Origin: JBHYDC01 sp051861205 | GTDB taxonomy: Bacteria > Pseudomonadota > Alphaproteobacteria > Rhizobiales > Pleomorphomonadaceae | Direction of reading: 5' to 3' | Assembly: GCA_051861205.1 (NCBI GenBank) | Contig: JBHYDC010000012.1 | Span: forward strand, 62,001 to 126,000 | DNA: 64,000 nt | In this document: piece by piece, positions 34,762 through 44,128 of the stretch | Layout: every line of letters starts with the position of its first letter | Position numbering within the stretch: the stretch's first letter is position 1 | The notes under the pieces: model-generated | What the model was told of the DNA's origin: nothing | The model's input: only the letters and a program-made list of their open reading frames with translations | Database searches by the model: none | Program-made: the position numbers and the translations under genes

Positions 34762-35549
34762 GCCTTGGTCAATTCGTAAAGGGCGATTCCGCTGGTTGTC
34801 GCCACGTTCAGGCTGTCGAAACCACCGGCCATATCGATGCGAACGGTCTCGGTGCGCGCCATCACCTCGTCGGAAAGACCCGGACCTTCCGCCCCCAGGA
34901 TGAGCGCAACCTTGCCGCCGCGCGGCACCTCGTCAAGGCGCATCCGACCGCGCGGAGAAAGGCCGAGAACAAGATAGCCCTTCTTGGTCAGAAGGTTGGC
35001 CATCTCCACGGCCGATGCCACCCGCGCGAACGGCACCCGCAACACGCCCCCGACCGACACCCTCAACGCCTTGCGATAGAGCGGATCGCAGGTCGCGCCG
35101 TCCATCAGAACGGCTCCAGCGCCGAAGGCGGCGGCGTTGCGGAACAGGCCGCCCACGTTGTCGTGGTTGGCGATGCCGGCAAGCCCGAGCACCATCCGGG
35201 GTTCCGCATCCAGAAGCTCGGACGCCAAGAGATCCGCGCCGCGCAGGCCGACGCCCAGCATGCCCCGGTGAATGTGGAAGCCGACGATCGCCTCCATTAT
35301 CGGCTTGGCGGCGACATAGATGGGAATATCCCGCCCGCCCGCCAGCGCCTCGGCCGCCGCGACGCGGTTTTCCGCCACCAGCATGGATTCCGGCGCAAGA
35401 CGGCTTTCGCCGACGAGCACCCGCAGCACCGTTTCGCCCTCGGCCACGAAGCGCCGCCCGTGCCCGCCCGCAAGGTCGCGGTCGCGGATGTTGAGATAGG
35501 CGGCAACGCGCGGGTCGGCGGGGTCGTCGATCGGGACCAGGGTCGGCAT
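34758..35549 (-). CDS. TrmH-family (SPOUT) RNA 2'-O-methyltransferase
   Basis: 263-aa methyltransferase with an N-terminal substrate-binding domain (~100 aa) and a C-terminal knotted SPOUT domain. SAM-binding motifs: NHDNVGGLFRNAAAFGA (motif 1), LILGAEGPGLSDEV (motif 2) and SLNVATTSGIALYEL (motif 3). It modifies the ribose of tRNA or rRNA; the exact target cannot be told from sequence. Start 35549 (MPTLVPIDDPADPR) is chosen over an in-frame ATG 45 bases upstream. Confidence 0.83.
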   Translation of the reverse strand: MPTLVPIDDPADPRVAAYLNIRDRDLAGGHGRRFVAEGETVLRVLVGESRLAPESMLVAENRVAAAEALAGGRDIPIYVAAKPIMEAIVGFHIHRGMLGVGLRGADLLASELLDAEPRMVLGLAGIANHDNVGGLFRNAAAFGAGAVLMDGATCDPLYRKALRVSVGGVLRVPFARVASAVEMANLLTKKGYLVLGLSPRGRMRLDEVPRGGKVALILGAEGPGLSDEVMARTETVRIDMAGGFDSLNVATTSGIALYELTKA

Positions 35550-35695
35550 GGCGGCGTCCAGGTGGCGGCGCGCCCTTCTCGCACGTGGCGCCATGGCCTG
35601 CCAGCCCGATGACCGAACCGTGAGCAGCGCTCGCGCCCGTCTTGCGCTAACTCTCGCTGAGTCGGCTGATTCAATGACGGCAAAGGGGGGCGTTT

Positions 35696-36076
35696 ATGGC
35701 GCTCGGTGCGGGCAACGGATTTGAGCGGGTGATCGGCGTTTGCGCCGGTTTGGCGGGGGCGGCCGGCGTCGCGGCATCGGCGGCGGGGGCTCATGCTTAC
35801 GCCGGAACCAATCTCGACACGGCCGGCAAGATGCTGATCATGCACGCTGCGGCCTTGATCGCGCTTGCCGTTCCCTCGATCGGTTCGCGCTGGCTCAGGC
35901 GGATCGCGGCGGCCACGATGGCGCTTGGAATCACCCTGTTTTCGGGCGATCTCACGCTTTCCTCCACCATGGGCGCTTCGTTGTTCCCCATGGCCGCGCC
36001 GCTCGGCGGGCTGCTGCTGATCGCGTCATGGCTGGTCGCCGCGCTGTCCTTCCTCGCACGCCGCGACCAGCCGTAA
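35696..36076 (+). CDS. DUF423 membrane protein
   Basis: 126-aa protein with four predicted membrane helices and the DUF423 features: AAGVAASAAGAHA at the N-terminus and LFSGDLTLS in the third helix. Function unknown. It lies between convergently oriented phaC and the leftward TrmH gene, with its own short upstream gap. Confidence 0.8.
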   Translation: MALGAGNGFERVIGVCAGLAGAAGVAASAAGAHAYAGTNLDTAGKMLIMHAAALIALAVPSIGSRWLRRIAAATMALGITLFSGDLTLSSTMGASLFPMAAPLGGLLLIASWLVAALSFLARRDQP

Positions 36077-36085
36077 CTCAAGTGA

Positions 36086-37903
36086 TCAGTCCTTGATCGT
36101 GACGTAGCTCCCCGGCGCGTCTTCGATAGCGTTCAGCCGCCCGCCGCCGATTTTGCGCGGTTTGGTGCGGGCGGGCTCCAGGCTTTCCGCCCAGGTGTGC
36201 CAGTGCGGCCACCACGATCCTTTGTTTTCGGTGGCGGTCGCCATCCAGTCCTCCAGCGTGCCGGTCGGCTCGCCGTCGGTCCAGTATTGATACTTGTGGC
36301 GATCCGGCGGGTTGATCACGCCGGCGATGTGGCCCGATCCGGACAGCACGAATTCCACCGGCCCGCCGAACAAGCTGGAACCGTAGAACACCGACTTTGC
36401 CGGCGCGATGTGATCTTCCCGCGTGGCGAGATTGTAGATCGGCACTGTGACCTTCTTCAGGTCCAGCTTCACGCCGCCGATTTCCATTTCGCCCGTCGCC
36501 AGCTTGTTCTCAAGGTAGCAATTGCGCAGATAAAACGAGTGGTTGGCGGCCGGCATCCGGGTGGAATCGGAATTCCAGTAGAGGAGATCGAAGGGGAAGG
36601 GCTCCTTGCCGCGCACGTAGTTGTTGATGAAATACGGCCAGATCAGATCGTTGGCTCTCAGCGAGTTGAAGGCATTGGCCATCTTGGAGCCTTCCAGATA
36701 GCCGCGCTCGCTCATGCGCTCTTCGAGGATCTTGATCTGCTCTTCGTCGACGAAGACCCTGAGGTCGCCGGCGTTCTGGAAGTCCACCTGCGTGGTGAAC
36801 AGCGTGGCGCTTTTAATGCGCTCGTCGCCCTTCGCGGCCATGTAGGCGAGCGTGACGGCGAGCAAGGTGCCGCCCACGCAATAGCCGATGGCGTTCACCT
36901 CGCGCACCCGCGTGACTTTCTGGATCACGTCGAGGGATTCAAGAATTCCCTCGTTCATGTAGTGCTCGAAACTTTTCTCCGCGAGCCGCTCGTCTGGGTT
37001 CACCCATGAGATCACGAACACGGTGTGGCCCTGATCGACGGCCCACTTGATGAACGACTTCTCCGGATTGAGGTCTAGAATGTAGAACTTGTTGATCCAC
37101 GGGGGCACGATCAGCAGCGGGCGCTTCAGAACCGTATCGGTGGCCGCTTCATACTGGATGAGCTGGCAGATGCCGTTCTGATGGATCACCTTGCCGGGGG
37201 TGAGCGCCATGTTGACGCCCAGCTTGAACTTCGTCGTGTCCGATTGGCGGATCTTCAGGTCGCCGTGGCCTGCCTTGATGTCCTCGGCTAGCATTTTCAT
37301 GCCGCGCACCAGATTGGCGCCGTTGGACGCCACGGTTTCCTTCAAAAGCTCCGGATTGGTCAGAACGAAGTTCGACGGGGAAACCGCTGCCGCGATCTGC
37401 TTGATGTAGAAATCGGCTTTCTGGCGGGTGTGCGGGTCAAGATCACCGGCATCCTCCACCATGGATTCGGCCCAGCGGGTGGAGATCAGATAGATCTGCT
37501 TGAGGAAGTCGAAAAACTGGTTTGCGCGCCAGTCTTCGTCCTGGAAGCGTTTGTCGCCGGGGGCGGGTTCGGCGGCGGGCGTGGCGGGCTCGCCCATCAT
37601 TCGCCGCATGCTCGACGACCACAGGTCCAGGTAGCCGTTGACGAGGCGGGTCTGCGCTTCCATCACGCGCTGCGGGTCGCTGGTCCAATAGTCACCCACC
37701 TTGGCGAGCGTTTTCACCACCTCGGTGAACTCGTCGGAGAGGCCGACTTTCACCTCGCCCTTCTCGCGCGGCTCCACATAGGCCGCGGCGGCCCGGCCGA
37801 AGTTCTCCACCACGGCCGCGATGTTGTGGGCGAAAGCTTCGGGATTGTTCACGATGTATCGCAGCAGCGGATTGGTCTCTGCCGGCATATCCTTATCGCT
37901 CAT
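36086..37903 (-). CDS. phaC: Class I poly(3-hydroxyalkanoate) synthase PhaC
   Basis: Polymerises 3-hydroxyacyl-CoA into storage polyester. The alpha/beta-hydrolase core carries the lipase-box-like GYCVGG with the nucleophile Cys342 (counted from 37903), the Asp in ATREDHIAPAKS and the His in GSGHIAGV; the PPWINKFYILDL block is class I-typical. Starting at 37903 the protein has 605 residues, near the usual length. In-frame ATGs at 37963 and 37999 would add 20-32 residues. No phaR, phasin, phaA or phaB gene is adjacent. Confidence 0.92.
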   Translation of the reverse strand: MSDKDMPAETNPLLRYIVNNPEAFAHNIAAVVENFGRAAAAYVEPREKGEVKVGLSDEFTEVVKTLAKVGDYWTSDPQRVMEAQTRLVNGYLDLWSSSMRRMMGEPATPAAEPAPGDKRFQDEDWRANQFFDFLKQIYLISTRWAESMVEDAGDLDPHTRQKADFYIKQIAAAVSPSNFVLTNPELLKETVASNGANLVRGMKMLAEDIKAGHGDLKIRQSDTTKFKLGVNMALTPGKVIHQNGICQLIQYEAATDTVLKRPLLIVPPWINKFYILDLNPEKSFIKWAVDQGHTVFVISWVNPDERLAEKSFEHYMNEGILESLDVIQKVTRVREVNAIGYCVGGTLLAVTLAYMAAKGDERIKSATLFTTQVDFQNAGDLRVFVDEEQIKILEERMSERGYLEGSKMANAFNSLRANDLIWPYFINNYVRGKEPFPFDLLYWNSDSTRMPAANHSFYLRNCYLENKLATGEMEIGGVKLDLKKVTVPIYNLATREDHIAPAKSVFYGSSLFGGPVEFVLSGSGHIAGVINPPDRHKYQYWTDGEPTGTLEDWMATATENKGSWWPHWHTWAESLEPARTKPRKIGGGRLNAIEDAPGSYVTIKD

Positions 37904-38133
37904 CAGCCTCGCCACTCCCTCCCGGGAAAGTTTTGGCACATCCGGGGTGCCTTTTGACGGCATCGTGATGCCACATGCTGCCGTTCTCCCGATCTCCATG
38001 GTATCCTGAAAACGGTTGATTGAGGCAATCGCTCCAATCACTTTCAGGCGTGCGGGACACCGTATTAACGTCTCCTTGGCAGCGCATCCTGAACAATGGG
38101 ATCAGAACGAAAGTTGAGAAGGCGGGTTCAAGC

Positions 38134-38532
38134 ATGGCGTCTCGAAATTCCAGCGCACGCAATTCGATGGGAATGGCTGTCGCGGCCCTTGCCGCAGCCT
38201 TGCTTGCGCTCGCTGCCTGTTCGAGCGGGCCAACGGATTTCGTGGAAGTCGCGGCCCCGCCCAGCCTGGAGACGACGGTGAAAACCGACGTTCAGCGCAC
38301 CGCGCTGGAGCGTGAGTTGACCGCCCAGGGGCAACGCCAAGTCGCGGCCGGTTCGGTTGCGGATAGTTCATTGCCGGCGGCGATGGCTCTGCAAGTCGCC
38401 CGCGATCAGCAGTCCGAGGACGTTCGGGCGCTGCTCGATAGCGCGGGCATCCAAGGCGCCACTGAGGCCGCCCTCGTTTGTGCGGAGGGCCTTGTGGCGG
38501 CACTCGATGGCACTTGCGTCAAGGCGCCCTGA
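38134..38532 (+). CDS. Putative lipoprotein
   Basis: 132-aa protein with a lipoprotein signal: basic start (MASRNSSARNS), hydrophobic stretch and lipobox LAAC followed by SSG, so Cys at about 28 should be lipidated. The mature part has a helical middle (QRTALERELTAQGQRQVAAG) and two more cysteines near the C-terminus. I do not recognise a family. It is transcribed away from phaC. Confidence 0.6.
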   Translation: MASRNSSARNSMGMAVAALAAALLALAACSSGPTDFVEVAAPPSLETTVKTDVQRTALERELTAQGQRQVAAGSVADSSLPAAMALQVARDQQSEDVRALLDSAGIQGATEAALVCAEGLVAALDGTCVKAP

Positions 38533-38666
38533 CCGGCGGTCCGATCGGCGCGGCGCAGACTCTCCATCAGAATTTTTCATACCGGCGGCATCCCCGCAGG
38601 TGATAGAAGCTTTTTATCCGTTCGCCGCAACGGGCCTGCTTCGACCCGGCACACCAGGACCTGCCC

Positions 38667-39896
38667 ATGAGCACCGACGAGTTTCACAAGATCAAGCGCT
38701 TGCCGCCCTATGTCTTCGAGCAGGTTAACCGGCTGAAGGCCAGCGCACGGGCAGGCGGGGCTGATATCGTCGATCTCGGCATGGGCAATCCTGATTTGCC
38801 CACGGCCAAGCATGTTGTGGATAAGCTGATCGACACGGTGCAGCGGCCTGATACGCATGGCTATTCGTCGTCGCGCGGGGTCGCGGGCCTTCGCCGGGCG
38901 CAGGCGGCCTATTACGAGCGGCGGTTCGGCGTGAAGCTGAACCCGAATACGCAGGTTGTGGCTACGCTTGGCTCCAAGGAAGGCTTTGCCAACATGGCCC
39001 AGGCGATCACCGCGCCGGGCGATCTGGTTTTGTGTCCGAACCCGAGTTACCCGATCCACGCCTTCGGCTTCCTGATGGTCGGCGGCGTGATCCGCTCCGT
39101 GCCGGTGGAGCCGGGGCCGGAGTTTTTCCATGCGCTGGAACGGGCGGTGATCCACTCGATCCCCAAGCCCATCGCGCTGATTCTCTGCTATCCGTCCAAC
39201 CCGACGGCGGCGGTGGTCGACCTTGATTTCTACAAGGACGTCGTGGCCTTTGCCCGCAAGCACAATGTGTTCGTGCTGTCGGATCTGGCCTATTCGGAGA
39301 TTTATTTCGACGGCGTTCCACCTCCTTCGGTGCTTCAAGCGCCGGGTGCGATGGACGTTTGCGTCGAGTTCACATCGATGTCGAAGACCTTCTCCATGGC
39401 CGGCTGGCGCATGGGGTTCGCGGTCGGCAACGAGCGGCTGATCGCCGCGCTCGCCCGCGTGAAGAGCTATCTCGACTATGGCGCGTTCACGCCGATCCAG
39501 GTGGCGGCGACGGCGGCGCTTAACGATCCCGACGCCGACAAGCATATCGAGGACGTCCGCCAGACCTATAAGCGCCGCCGCGATGTGCTGGTGGAAAGCT
39601 TCGGCCGGGCAGGGTGGGACATTCCGGTTCCACAGGCCTCCATGTTCGCTTGGGTGCCGCTGCCGGAGAAGTTCAAAGCGCTCGGCAGCCTGGAATTCTC
39701 CAAGCTCCTCATCGAGAAGGCCGACGTTGCCGTGGCGCCGGGCATCGGCTTCGGCGAGCATGGCGACGACTATGTGCGCATCGCGCTGGTGGAGAACGAG
39801 CAGCGCATCCGCCAAGCCGCCCGCAGCATCCGCCGCTTCCTTGAAACGGCCGACGAAACCATGCACAACGTGATCCCAATCAGCGCGCACCGCTAG
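38667..39896 (+). CDS. PLP aminotransferase, AlaC/LL-DAP aminotransferase-like
   Basis: 409-aa class I/II aminotransferase. Seen: LPPYVFEQVNRLK start, DLGMGNPDLPT, the PLP-ring Asn/Asp/Tyr in PSNPTA and LSDLAYSEI, Schiff-base lysine in SMSKTFSMAGWRMGF, and the C-terminal Arg in YVRIAL. Alphaproteobacterial members upstream of hom are variously named alanine (AlaC), LL-diaminopimelate or aspartate aminotransferase. Location before homoserine dehydrogenase suggests a link to the aspartate family, but substrate is unproven. Confidence 0.87.
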   Translation: MSTDEFHKIKRLPPYVFEQVNRLKASARAGGADIVDLGMGNPDLPTAKHVVDKLIDTVQRPDTHGYSSSRGVAGLRRAQAAYYERRFGVKLNPNTQVVATLGSKEGFANMAQAITAPGDLVLCPNPSYPIHAFGFLMVGGVIRSVPVEPGPEFFHALERAVIHSIPKPIALILCYPSNPTAAVVDLDFYKDVVAFARKHNVFVLSDLAYSEIYFDGVPPPSVLQAPGAMDVCVEFTSMSKTFSMAGWRMGFAVGNERLIAALARVKSYLDYGAFTPIQVAATAALNDPDADKHIEDVRQTYKRRRDVLVESFGRAGWDIPVPQASMFAWVPLPEKFKALGSLEFSKLLIEKADVAVAPGIGFGEHGDDYVRIALVENEQRIRQAARSIRRFLETADETMHNVIPISAHR

Positions 39897-40013
39897 GGTT
39901 TGGCGGCGGCCGTCGATTGGATTTCATTCAGCCGGGAAGGCTGAAGGCGCCGGTCATTACGCCGGCGCCTTCGTGCGTTTTCGGCAGGCATTTTTTCGAA
40001 CTCGGGATGGGTC

Positions 40014-41336
40014 ATGTCGAAACCGCTTCGGCTGGGGCTTGCGGGCCTTGGCACCGTGGGTGCGTCGGTTCTCAAAATCGTGACGGCCAATGCCGCCATG
40101 CTCGCGCAGCGGGCCGGGCGGCCCATCGTGGTCACCGCCGTTTCCGCGCGCGATCGCACGCGCGACCGGGGCGTCTCCATGGACGGAATCGCCTGGCACG
40201 ACGATCCGGTTGCGGTCGCGACCGATCCGAATGTGGATGTCGTGGTGGAGCTGATCGGCGGTTCGTCCGGACCGGCTGAGGATGTGGTTAGCGCGGCGCT
40301 CGGGCTTGGCAAATCCGTGATCACGGCCAACAAGGCGCTCTTGGCCCGGCACGGCGTGGCGCTGGCGCGGCTGGCGGAAGAAACCGGCGCGGCGCTGGCC
40401 TTCGAGGCGGCGGTGGCGGGCGGAATTCCGGTCATCAAGACGCTGCGCGAGAGCCTTGCCGCCAACCGCATCACCCGCATCTACGGCATTCTCAACGGCA
40501 CCTGCAATTACATCCTGACCCGGATGGAGAAGGAGCAACTGTCGTTCGATGCGTGTTTGGCCGAAGCGCAGCGGCTCGGTTACGCCGAAGCGGACCCCAC
40601 CTTCGACGTTGAAGGCTTCGACACCGCGCACAAGCTGTCGATCCTCGCCAGCCTCGCCTTCGGCACCGAAATCGATGCCGAAGCGATCTATGTCGAGGGC
40701 ATCTCGGCCATCACGCTCGCCGATATCGATGCTGCCGACGAACTTGGCTACCGCATCAAGCTGCTAGGCGTTGCAAGGCGCACGGAGAGCGGCGTCGAGG
40801 CGCGCGTGCATCCGACCATGGTGCCGAAATCCTCCGCCGTCGCCCGCACCGACGGCGTGCTCAACGCCGTGGCGCTGGACGGCGACGCGGTGGGCGAGAT
40901 CGTGCTCGTCGGCCCCGGCGCCGGCGGCATGGCGACGGCCTCGTCCGTGATCGCCGACGTGGTGGACATCGCGCGCTGCCGCGCGGTGCCCGCCTTCGGA
41001 CGGCCGGTGGCCGATCTCGATCCCTACATTCGCGCGGAAATGCAGGCCCATAAGGGCGGCTATTACGTGCGGCTGTCGGTCTATGACCGGCCGGGCGCGC
41101 TGGCCGCGATCGCCACGCGGATGGCCGAGCACGGCATTTCGCTGGAATCCATCGTGCAGCGCCGCCGCGCGCCGCGCTCTGAAGCGCCGTCTGCCCCGTT
41201 GCCGGTGGATCCGCAGCCGCTGGTGCTGATCACCTATGCCACGCGCGAAACGGAAATCCGCGATGCGCTGAAGCTGATCGAAGCCGACGGCCACATCGCC
41301 GCCCCGCCGACGCTGATTCGGATCGAGGAACTTTGA
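40014..41336 (+). CDS. hom: Homoserine dehydrogenase
   Basis: 440-aa enzyme reducing aspartate semialdehyde to homoserine for threonine and methionine synthesis. N-terminal NAD(P) fold GLAGLGTVGASV, catalytic region with GGIPVIKTLRESLAANRI and the family motif GILNGTCNYILTRM, then DIDAADELGYRIKLL, and a C-terminal ACT domain (YYVRLSVYDRPGALAAIA) that normally senses threonine. Separated by 117 bases from the aminotransferase gene. Confidence 0.96.
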   Translation: MSKPLRLGLAGLGTVGASVLKIVTANAAMLAQRAGRPIVVTAVSARDRTRDRGVSMDGIAWHDDPVAVATDPNVDVVVELIGGSSGPAEDVVSAALGLGKSVITANKALLARHGVALARLAEETGAALAFEAAVAGGIPVIKTLRESLAANRITRIYGILNGTCNYILTRMEKEQLSFDACLAEAQRLGYAEADPTFDVEGFDTAHKLSILASLAFGTEIDAEAIYVEGISAITLADIDAADELGYRIKLLGVARRTESGVEARVHPTMVPKSSAVARTDGVLNAVALDGDAVGEIVLVGPGAGGMATASSVIADVVDIARCRAVPAFGRPVADLDPYIRAEMQAHKGGYYVRLSVYDRPGALAAIATRMAEHGISLESIVQRRRAPRSEAPSAPLPVDPQPLVLITYATRETEIRDALKLIEADGHIAAPPTLIRIEEL

Positions 41337-41350
41337 GGGCGCGGATGAGG

Positions 41351-41827
41351 CTAGGATCCGTGGCTTAGGTCGGAGCCGTCACGCTGCGCATCCAGCAGTT
41401 TGCGCACGCGCTCCACGGTGGGCAAAATCGCCACTATGCCTTCAAGCGAGAGATGGCCGGCAAGCTGGCGCAATTCCGGCTCCACAGCCGCAAGCGCGGC
41501 CTCGCGGATTTGGCGGCCTTGCGGCGTTAGGTGGACGCGCTTCGATCGTCCGTCGGTTGCATCCGGTGTTATGGAAACGCGCCCGGCACGTTGAAGGGCG
41601 CCGAGCGTGCTGGTCATGGTCCCTTTGGTAACCTGCATCGCGCGCGCGATCTCGACCGGCAATTGCCCGTCTCCCACGCGCGCAAGATGGTTCAGGATGC
41701 CGAACTGGGCCAATGTCATGCCGTCTGGAAAGACCTTTTCGAGCATTTTGCCCGAAAGCTGCGCGGTGATCGCGATTTCCGTGAAGTAGCGGAACAACAC
41801 ATCGATCGGCGCATCCGACGTCGTCAT
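41351..41827 (-). CDS. MarR-family regulator of the nitroreductase operon
   Basis: 158-aa winged-helix regulator: N-terminal helix, LAQFGILNHLARVG, recognition segment IARAMQVTKGTMTSTLGALQ and wing RVSITPDATDGRSKRVHLTPQG. Its ATG overlaps the stop of the nitroreductase-like gene by 4 bases. Two 16-base operator-like sites in the shared promoter (42986-43022) are the obvious targets, giving repression of both genes. Confidence 0.88.
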   Translation of the reverse strand: MTTSDAPIDVLFRYFTEIAITAQLSGKMLEKVFPDGMTLAQFGILNHLARVGDGQLPVEIARAMQVTKGTMTSTLGALQRAGRVSITPDATDGRSKRVHLTPQGRQIREAALAAVEPELRQLAGHLSLEGIVAILPTVERVRKLLDAQRDGSDLSHGS

Positions 41828-42972
41828 GCGGCTTTGATCCTCGTTTCCATCGGCCAGCGCGGGCTGCCTTTCGGGGCCGGACCATAGCCCAATCTTACGA
41901 ACATCTGCAGGGTGTCGGCCGTATCAATGGCAAGCGTCGTCAGCATCGTCTGCCGATACTCCGCCATCTCAGGAAATTCCTGGAGCGCTTGGCTGAACGG
42001 CTGCATGGCAACGCCTAGGCCGGTTGCCGCCAAGTTCACGCGGACATAATCGCGTCCGGCGCGGATCTGGTCCGCTCGCGTGTTGCCGGGGGTCGTTAGC
42101 CAAAGGAACCCCATCGCCGTATCGAAGGACGCTTTGAGAAAGGGGATCTGCTGCTGGAATGTGCTCGAATTCTGGTCGAGCATATCGTCGCGGTTGAGCA
42201 GTCCGGTCAGAGCCAGGCCTTCGAGGAGCGGACCGGCGAGCGAGATGCCGTCCGGATTGGCTTCGATTTCGGCGCGTCCGATGCGGGTCAGGTCCACGCT
42301 TTCCTTGGCCGTTGCATAGTTCCGGATTTCAAGGTCCATGGCCGCCCAACTGAGGGCACGCAGACCCTCCAAGCGGGCAGGGTCGTTGGTATGGAACACA
42401 GCCGACGTTCGCGCGGCCTTCGCGATCTGCGTGAGGGTGCCGGTTTCGACCGGTCGTGCAGTGTCATAGGGGTTGCGGTTCGTTCGCCGGTCGAGGATGT
42501 GGAGGAAGAGCGGATCGCGCACCGCAGCCTCGTTTTTCACAATGCGGATGCGGGCGACGGGGCGGCCGTCAAGCCGGTCGGCTGGCTCACCCTCCGGGAA
42601 GAGCGCGACGTCGGTGTCGAAACCGTCCTCCGCGGCGGCCTGCGCCAAGAGTTCGATGAAGCAACCAAGGCCGACGGTGATCTGCCGATCGAAGGGATCG
42701 GTGTGCTCCAAGCGCCGGTCGGGGTCGCAGGTGAGTGTGATTTCGTCGGCCTTGCTGAGATCGACGATCCAGGGTTGGCGGTTGTGTGGATTGGGGGCGA
42801 GCACCGCATAGGACAGCGCTTTGCGACGGGGATCGCCGGCATCCTGTCCGGCTTTCGTCCATGCCTCTCGCGCACGTGCCGGATCGCGCGTTGCCACCCA
42901 CGCCGCCCCGCCCACGGCCGCCGTGATTATGCCGCCGCCAAGGACCATGATGAATTTGCGTCTGCTGGTCAT
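41824..42972 (-). CDS. Tat-exported Acg-type nitroreductase-like flavoprotein
   Basis: 382-aa protein of the Acg family of nitroreductase-fold proteins (a pseudo-dimer within one chain). The N-terminus TSRRKFIMVLGGGIITAA is a twin-arginine signal or membrane anchor, so it probably acts in the periplasm. FMN-site-like blocks: APNPHNRQPWIVDL, DRRTNRNPYD and the C-terminal LATTGLG-equivalent NLAATGLGVAMQPFSQ. Substrate unknown; Acg relatives may store rather than use flavin. First gene of the operon with MarR. Confidence 0.78.
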   Translation of the reverse strand: MTSRRKFIMVLGGGIITAAVGGAAWVATRDPARAREAWTKAGQDAGDPRRKALSYAVLAPNPHNRQPWIVDLSKADEITLTCDPDRRLEHTDPFDRQITVGLGCFIELLAQAAAEDGFDTDVALFPEGEPADRLDGRPVARIRIVKNEAAVRDPLFLHILDRRTNRNPYDTARPVETGTLTQIAKAARTSAVFHTNDPARLEGLRALSWAAMDLEIRNYATAKESVDLTRIGRAEIEANPDGISLAGPLLEGLALTGLLNRDDMLDQNSSTFQQQIPFLKASFDTAMGFLWLTTPGNTRADQIRAGRDYVRVNLAATGLGVAMQPFSQALQEFPEMAEYRQTMLTTLAIDTADTLQMFVRLGYGPAPKGSPRWPMETRIKAA

Positions 42973-42985
42973 GATACCCTCATCT

Positions 42986-43022
42986 AGTTCGATATCAAAC
43001 TTACTTAGTTTGATATCGAACT
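42986..43022. promoter_or_regulatory. Twin operator sites of the nitroreductase-MarR operon
   Basis: Site 1, AGTTCGATATCAAACT (42986-43001), and site 2, AGTTTGATATCGAACT (43007-43022), are exact reverse complements separated by 5 bases; each is itself a near-palindrome around GATATC. One covers the promoter spacer, the other the start-site region. Confidence 0.8.
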
Positions 43023-43030
43023 ACTGTCAA
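43002..43030 (-). promoter_or_regulatory. Promoter of the nitroreductase-MarR operon
   Basis: Leftward -35 TTGACA (43025-43030, consensus), 17-base spacer, -10 TAAGTA (43002-43007). Operator site 2 fills the spacer. Confidence 0.6.
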
Positions 43031-43039
43031 CTGCTGGGT

Positions 43040-43054
43040 CTTGTCGCCGACAAG
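43040..43054. promoter_or_regulatory. Palindrome upstream of glpX
   Basis: CTTGTCG-C-CGACAAG, 7-base arms, 75 bases before the glpX start and just outside the divergent promoter. Could be an operator for glpX. Confidence 0.3.
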
Positions 43055-43128
43055 TCACCCTTCGGTGCATTGACGAAGCGGACCGGAGGGCCTTACGTCG
43101 TCGTTACATTCCATGAGGTTCATTTTTC

Positions 43129-44118
43129 ATGTCTCCCAAGCTCGGCAATTCCCTCGACCGTATTCTCACTCTCGAACTCGTTCGTGTGACCGAGCGAGCG
43201 GCGGTGGCGGCGGCGAGATTGCGGGGGCGGGGGGACGAGAAGGCGGCCGATCAGGCAGCGGTGGATGCCATGCGGCGCGAGCTGAATCAGCTACCCATTC
43301 AGGGCACCGTGGTGATCGGCGAGGGCGAGCGCGACGAGGCGCCGATGCTTTACATCGGCGAGGAGGTTGGCGCGGGGAAGGGCCCGCGTGTCGATATCGC
43401 GCTCGATCCGCTGGAGGGCACCACCATTTGCGCGAAGAACCTGCCGAATTCGATCGCCGTGATTGCGATCGCCGAGCAGGGCGGGCTTCTCAACGCGCCC
43501 GACGTCTACATGGACAAGATCGCGATCGGGCCGGGCTATCCCCAGGGGATCGTGGATCTCGACGCGACGCCGTCTGAAAACATTCGCGCGCTTGCCGCCG
43601 CCAAGGGCGTGCCGGTGGGTGAAATCACCGCCTGCATTCTCGACCGCCCGCGCCATGCCCGGCTGATCGAGGAGGTTCGCGCAACCGGCGCCTCGATCCG
43701 CCTGATCGGCGACGGCGACGTGGCGGGCATCATCCACACCACCGAACCGGACGAAACCGGCATCGACATCTATCTCGGCATCGGCGGCGCGCCGGAAGGC
43801 GTGCTTGCCGCCGCAGCGCTGCGCTGCATCGGCGGCCAGATGCAGGGCCGGCTGGTCATCAATCGCGACGAGCAGGTTCAGCGCGCCCAGCGCATGGGCA
43901 TTCAGGACGTGCGCAAGAAATTCCTGATGGAAGAGATGGCCGTCGGTGACGTCCTCTTCGCCGCGACCGGCGTAACCGACGGCAACATGCTGTCTGGCGT
44001 GAAGTTCTCGCGCGGCGAGCGCGTGACGACGCATACCGTGGTCATGCGCTCGTCCACCGGCACGGTGCGCTGGATCAAGGCCAGCCATACGGATATGTCG
44101 AAGTTCGAAGCGATGTGA
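43129..44118 (+). CDS. glpX: Class II fructose-1,6-bisphosphatase
   Basis: 329-aa GlpX-type phosphatase of gluconeogenesis (and of the Calvin cycle or RuMP-type sugar recycling where present). Metal-site signatures: VVIGEGERDEAPMLYIGE and DIALDPLEGTTICAKN; further GDGDVAGIIHT and GIGGAPEGVLAAAA. Length is standard. It is divergent from the nitroreductase operon that separates it from hom. Confidence 0.95.
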   Translation: MSPKLGNSLDRILTLELVRVTERAAVAAARLRGRGDEKAADQAAVDAMRRELNQLPIQGTVVIGEGERDEAPMLYIGEEVGAGKGPRVDIALDPLEGTTICAKNLPNSIAVIAIAEQGGLLNAPDVYMDKIAIGPGYPQGIVDLDATPSENIRALAAAKGVPVGEITACILDRPRHARLIEEVRATGASIRLIGDGDVAGIIHTTEPDETGIDIYLGIGGAPEGVLAAAALRCIGGQMQGRLVINRDEQVQRAQRMGIQDVRKKFLMEEMAVGDVLFAATGVTDGNMLSGVKFSRGERVTTHTVVMRSSTGTVRWIKASHTDMSKFEAM

Positions 44119-44128
44119 GGGGGGAGGG

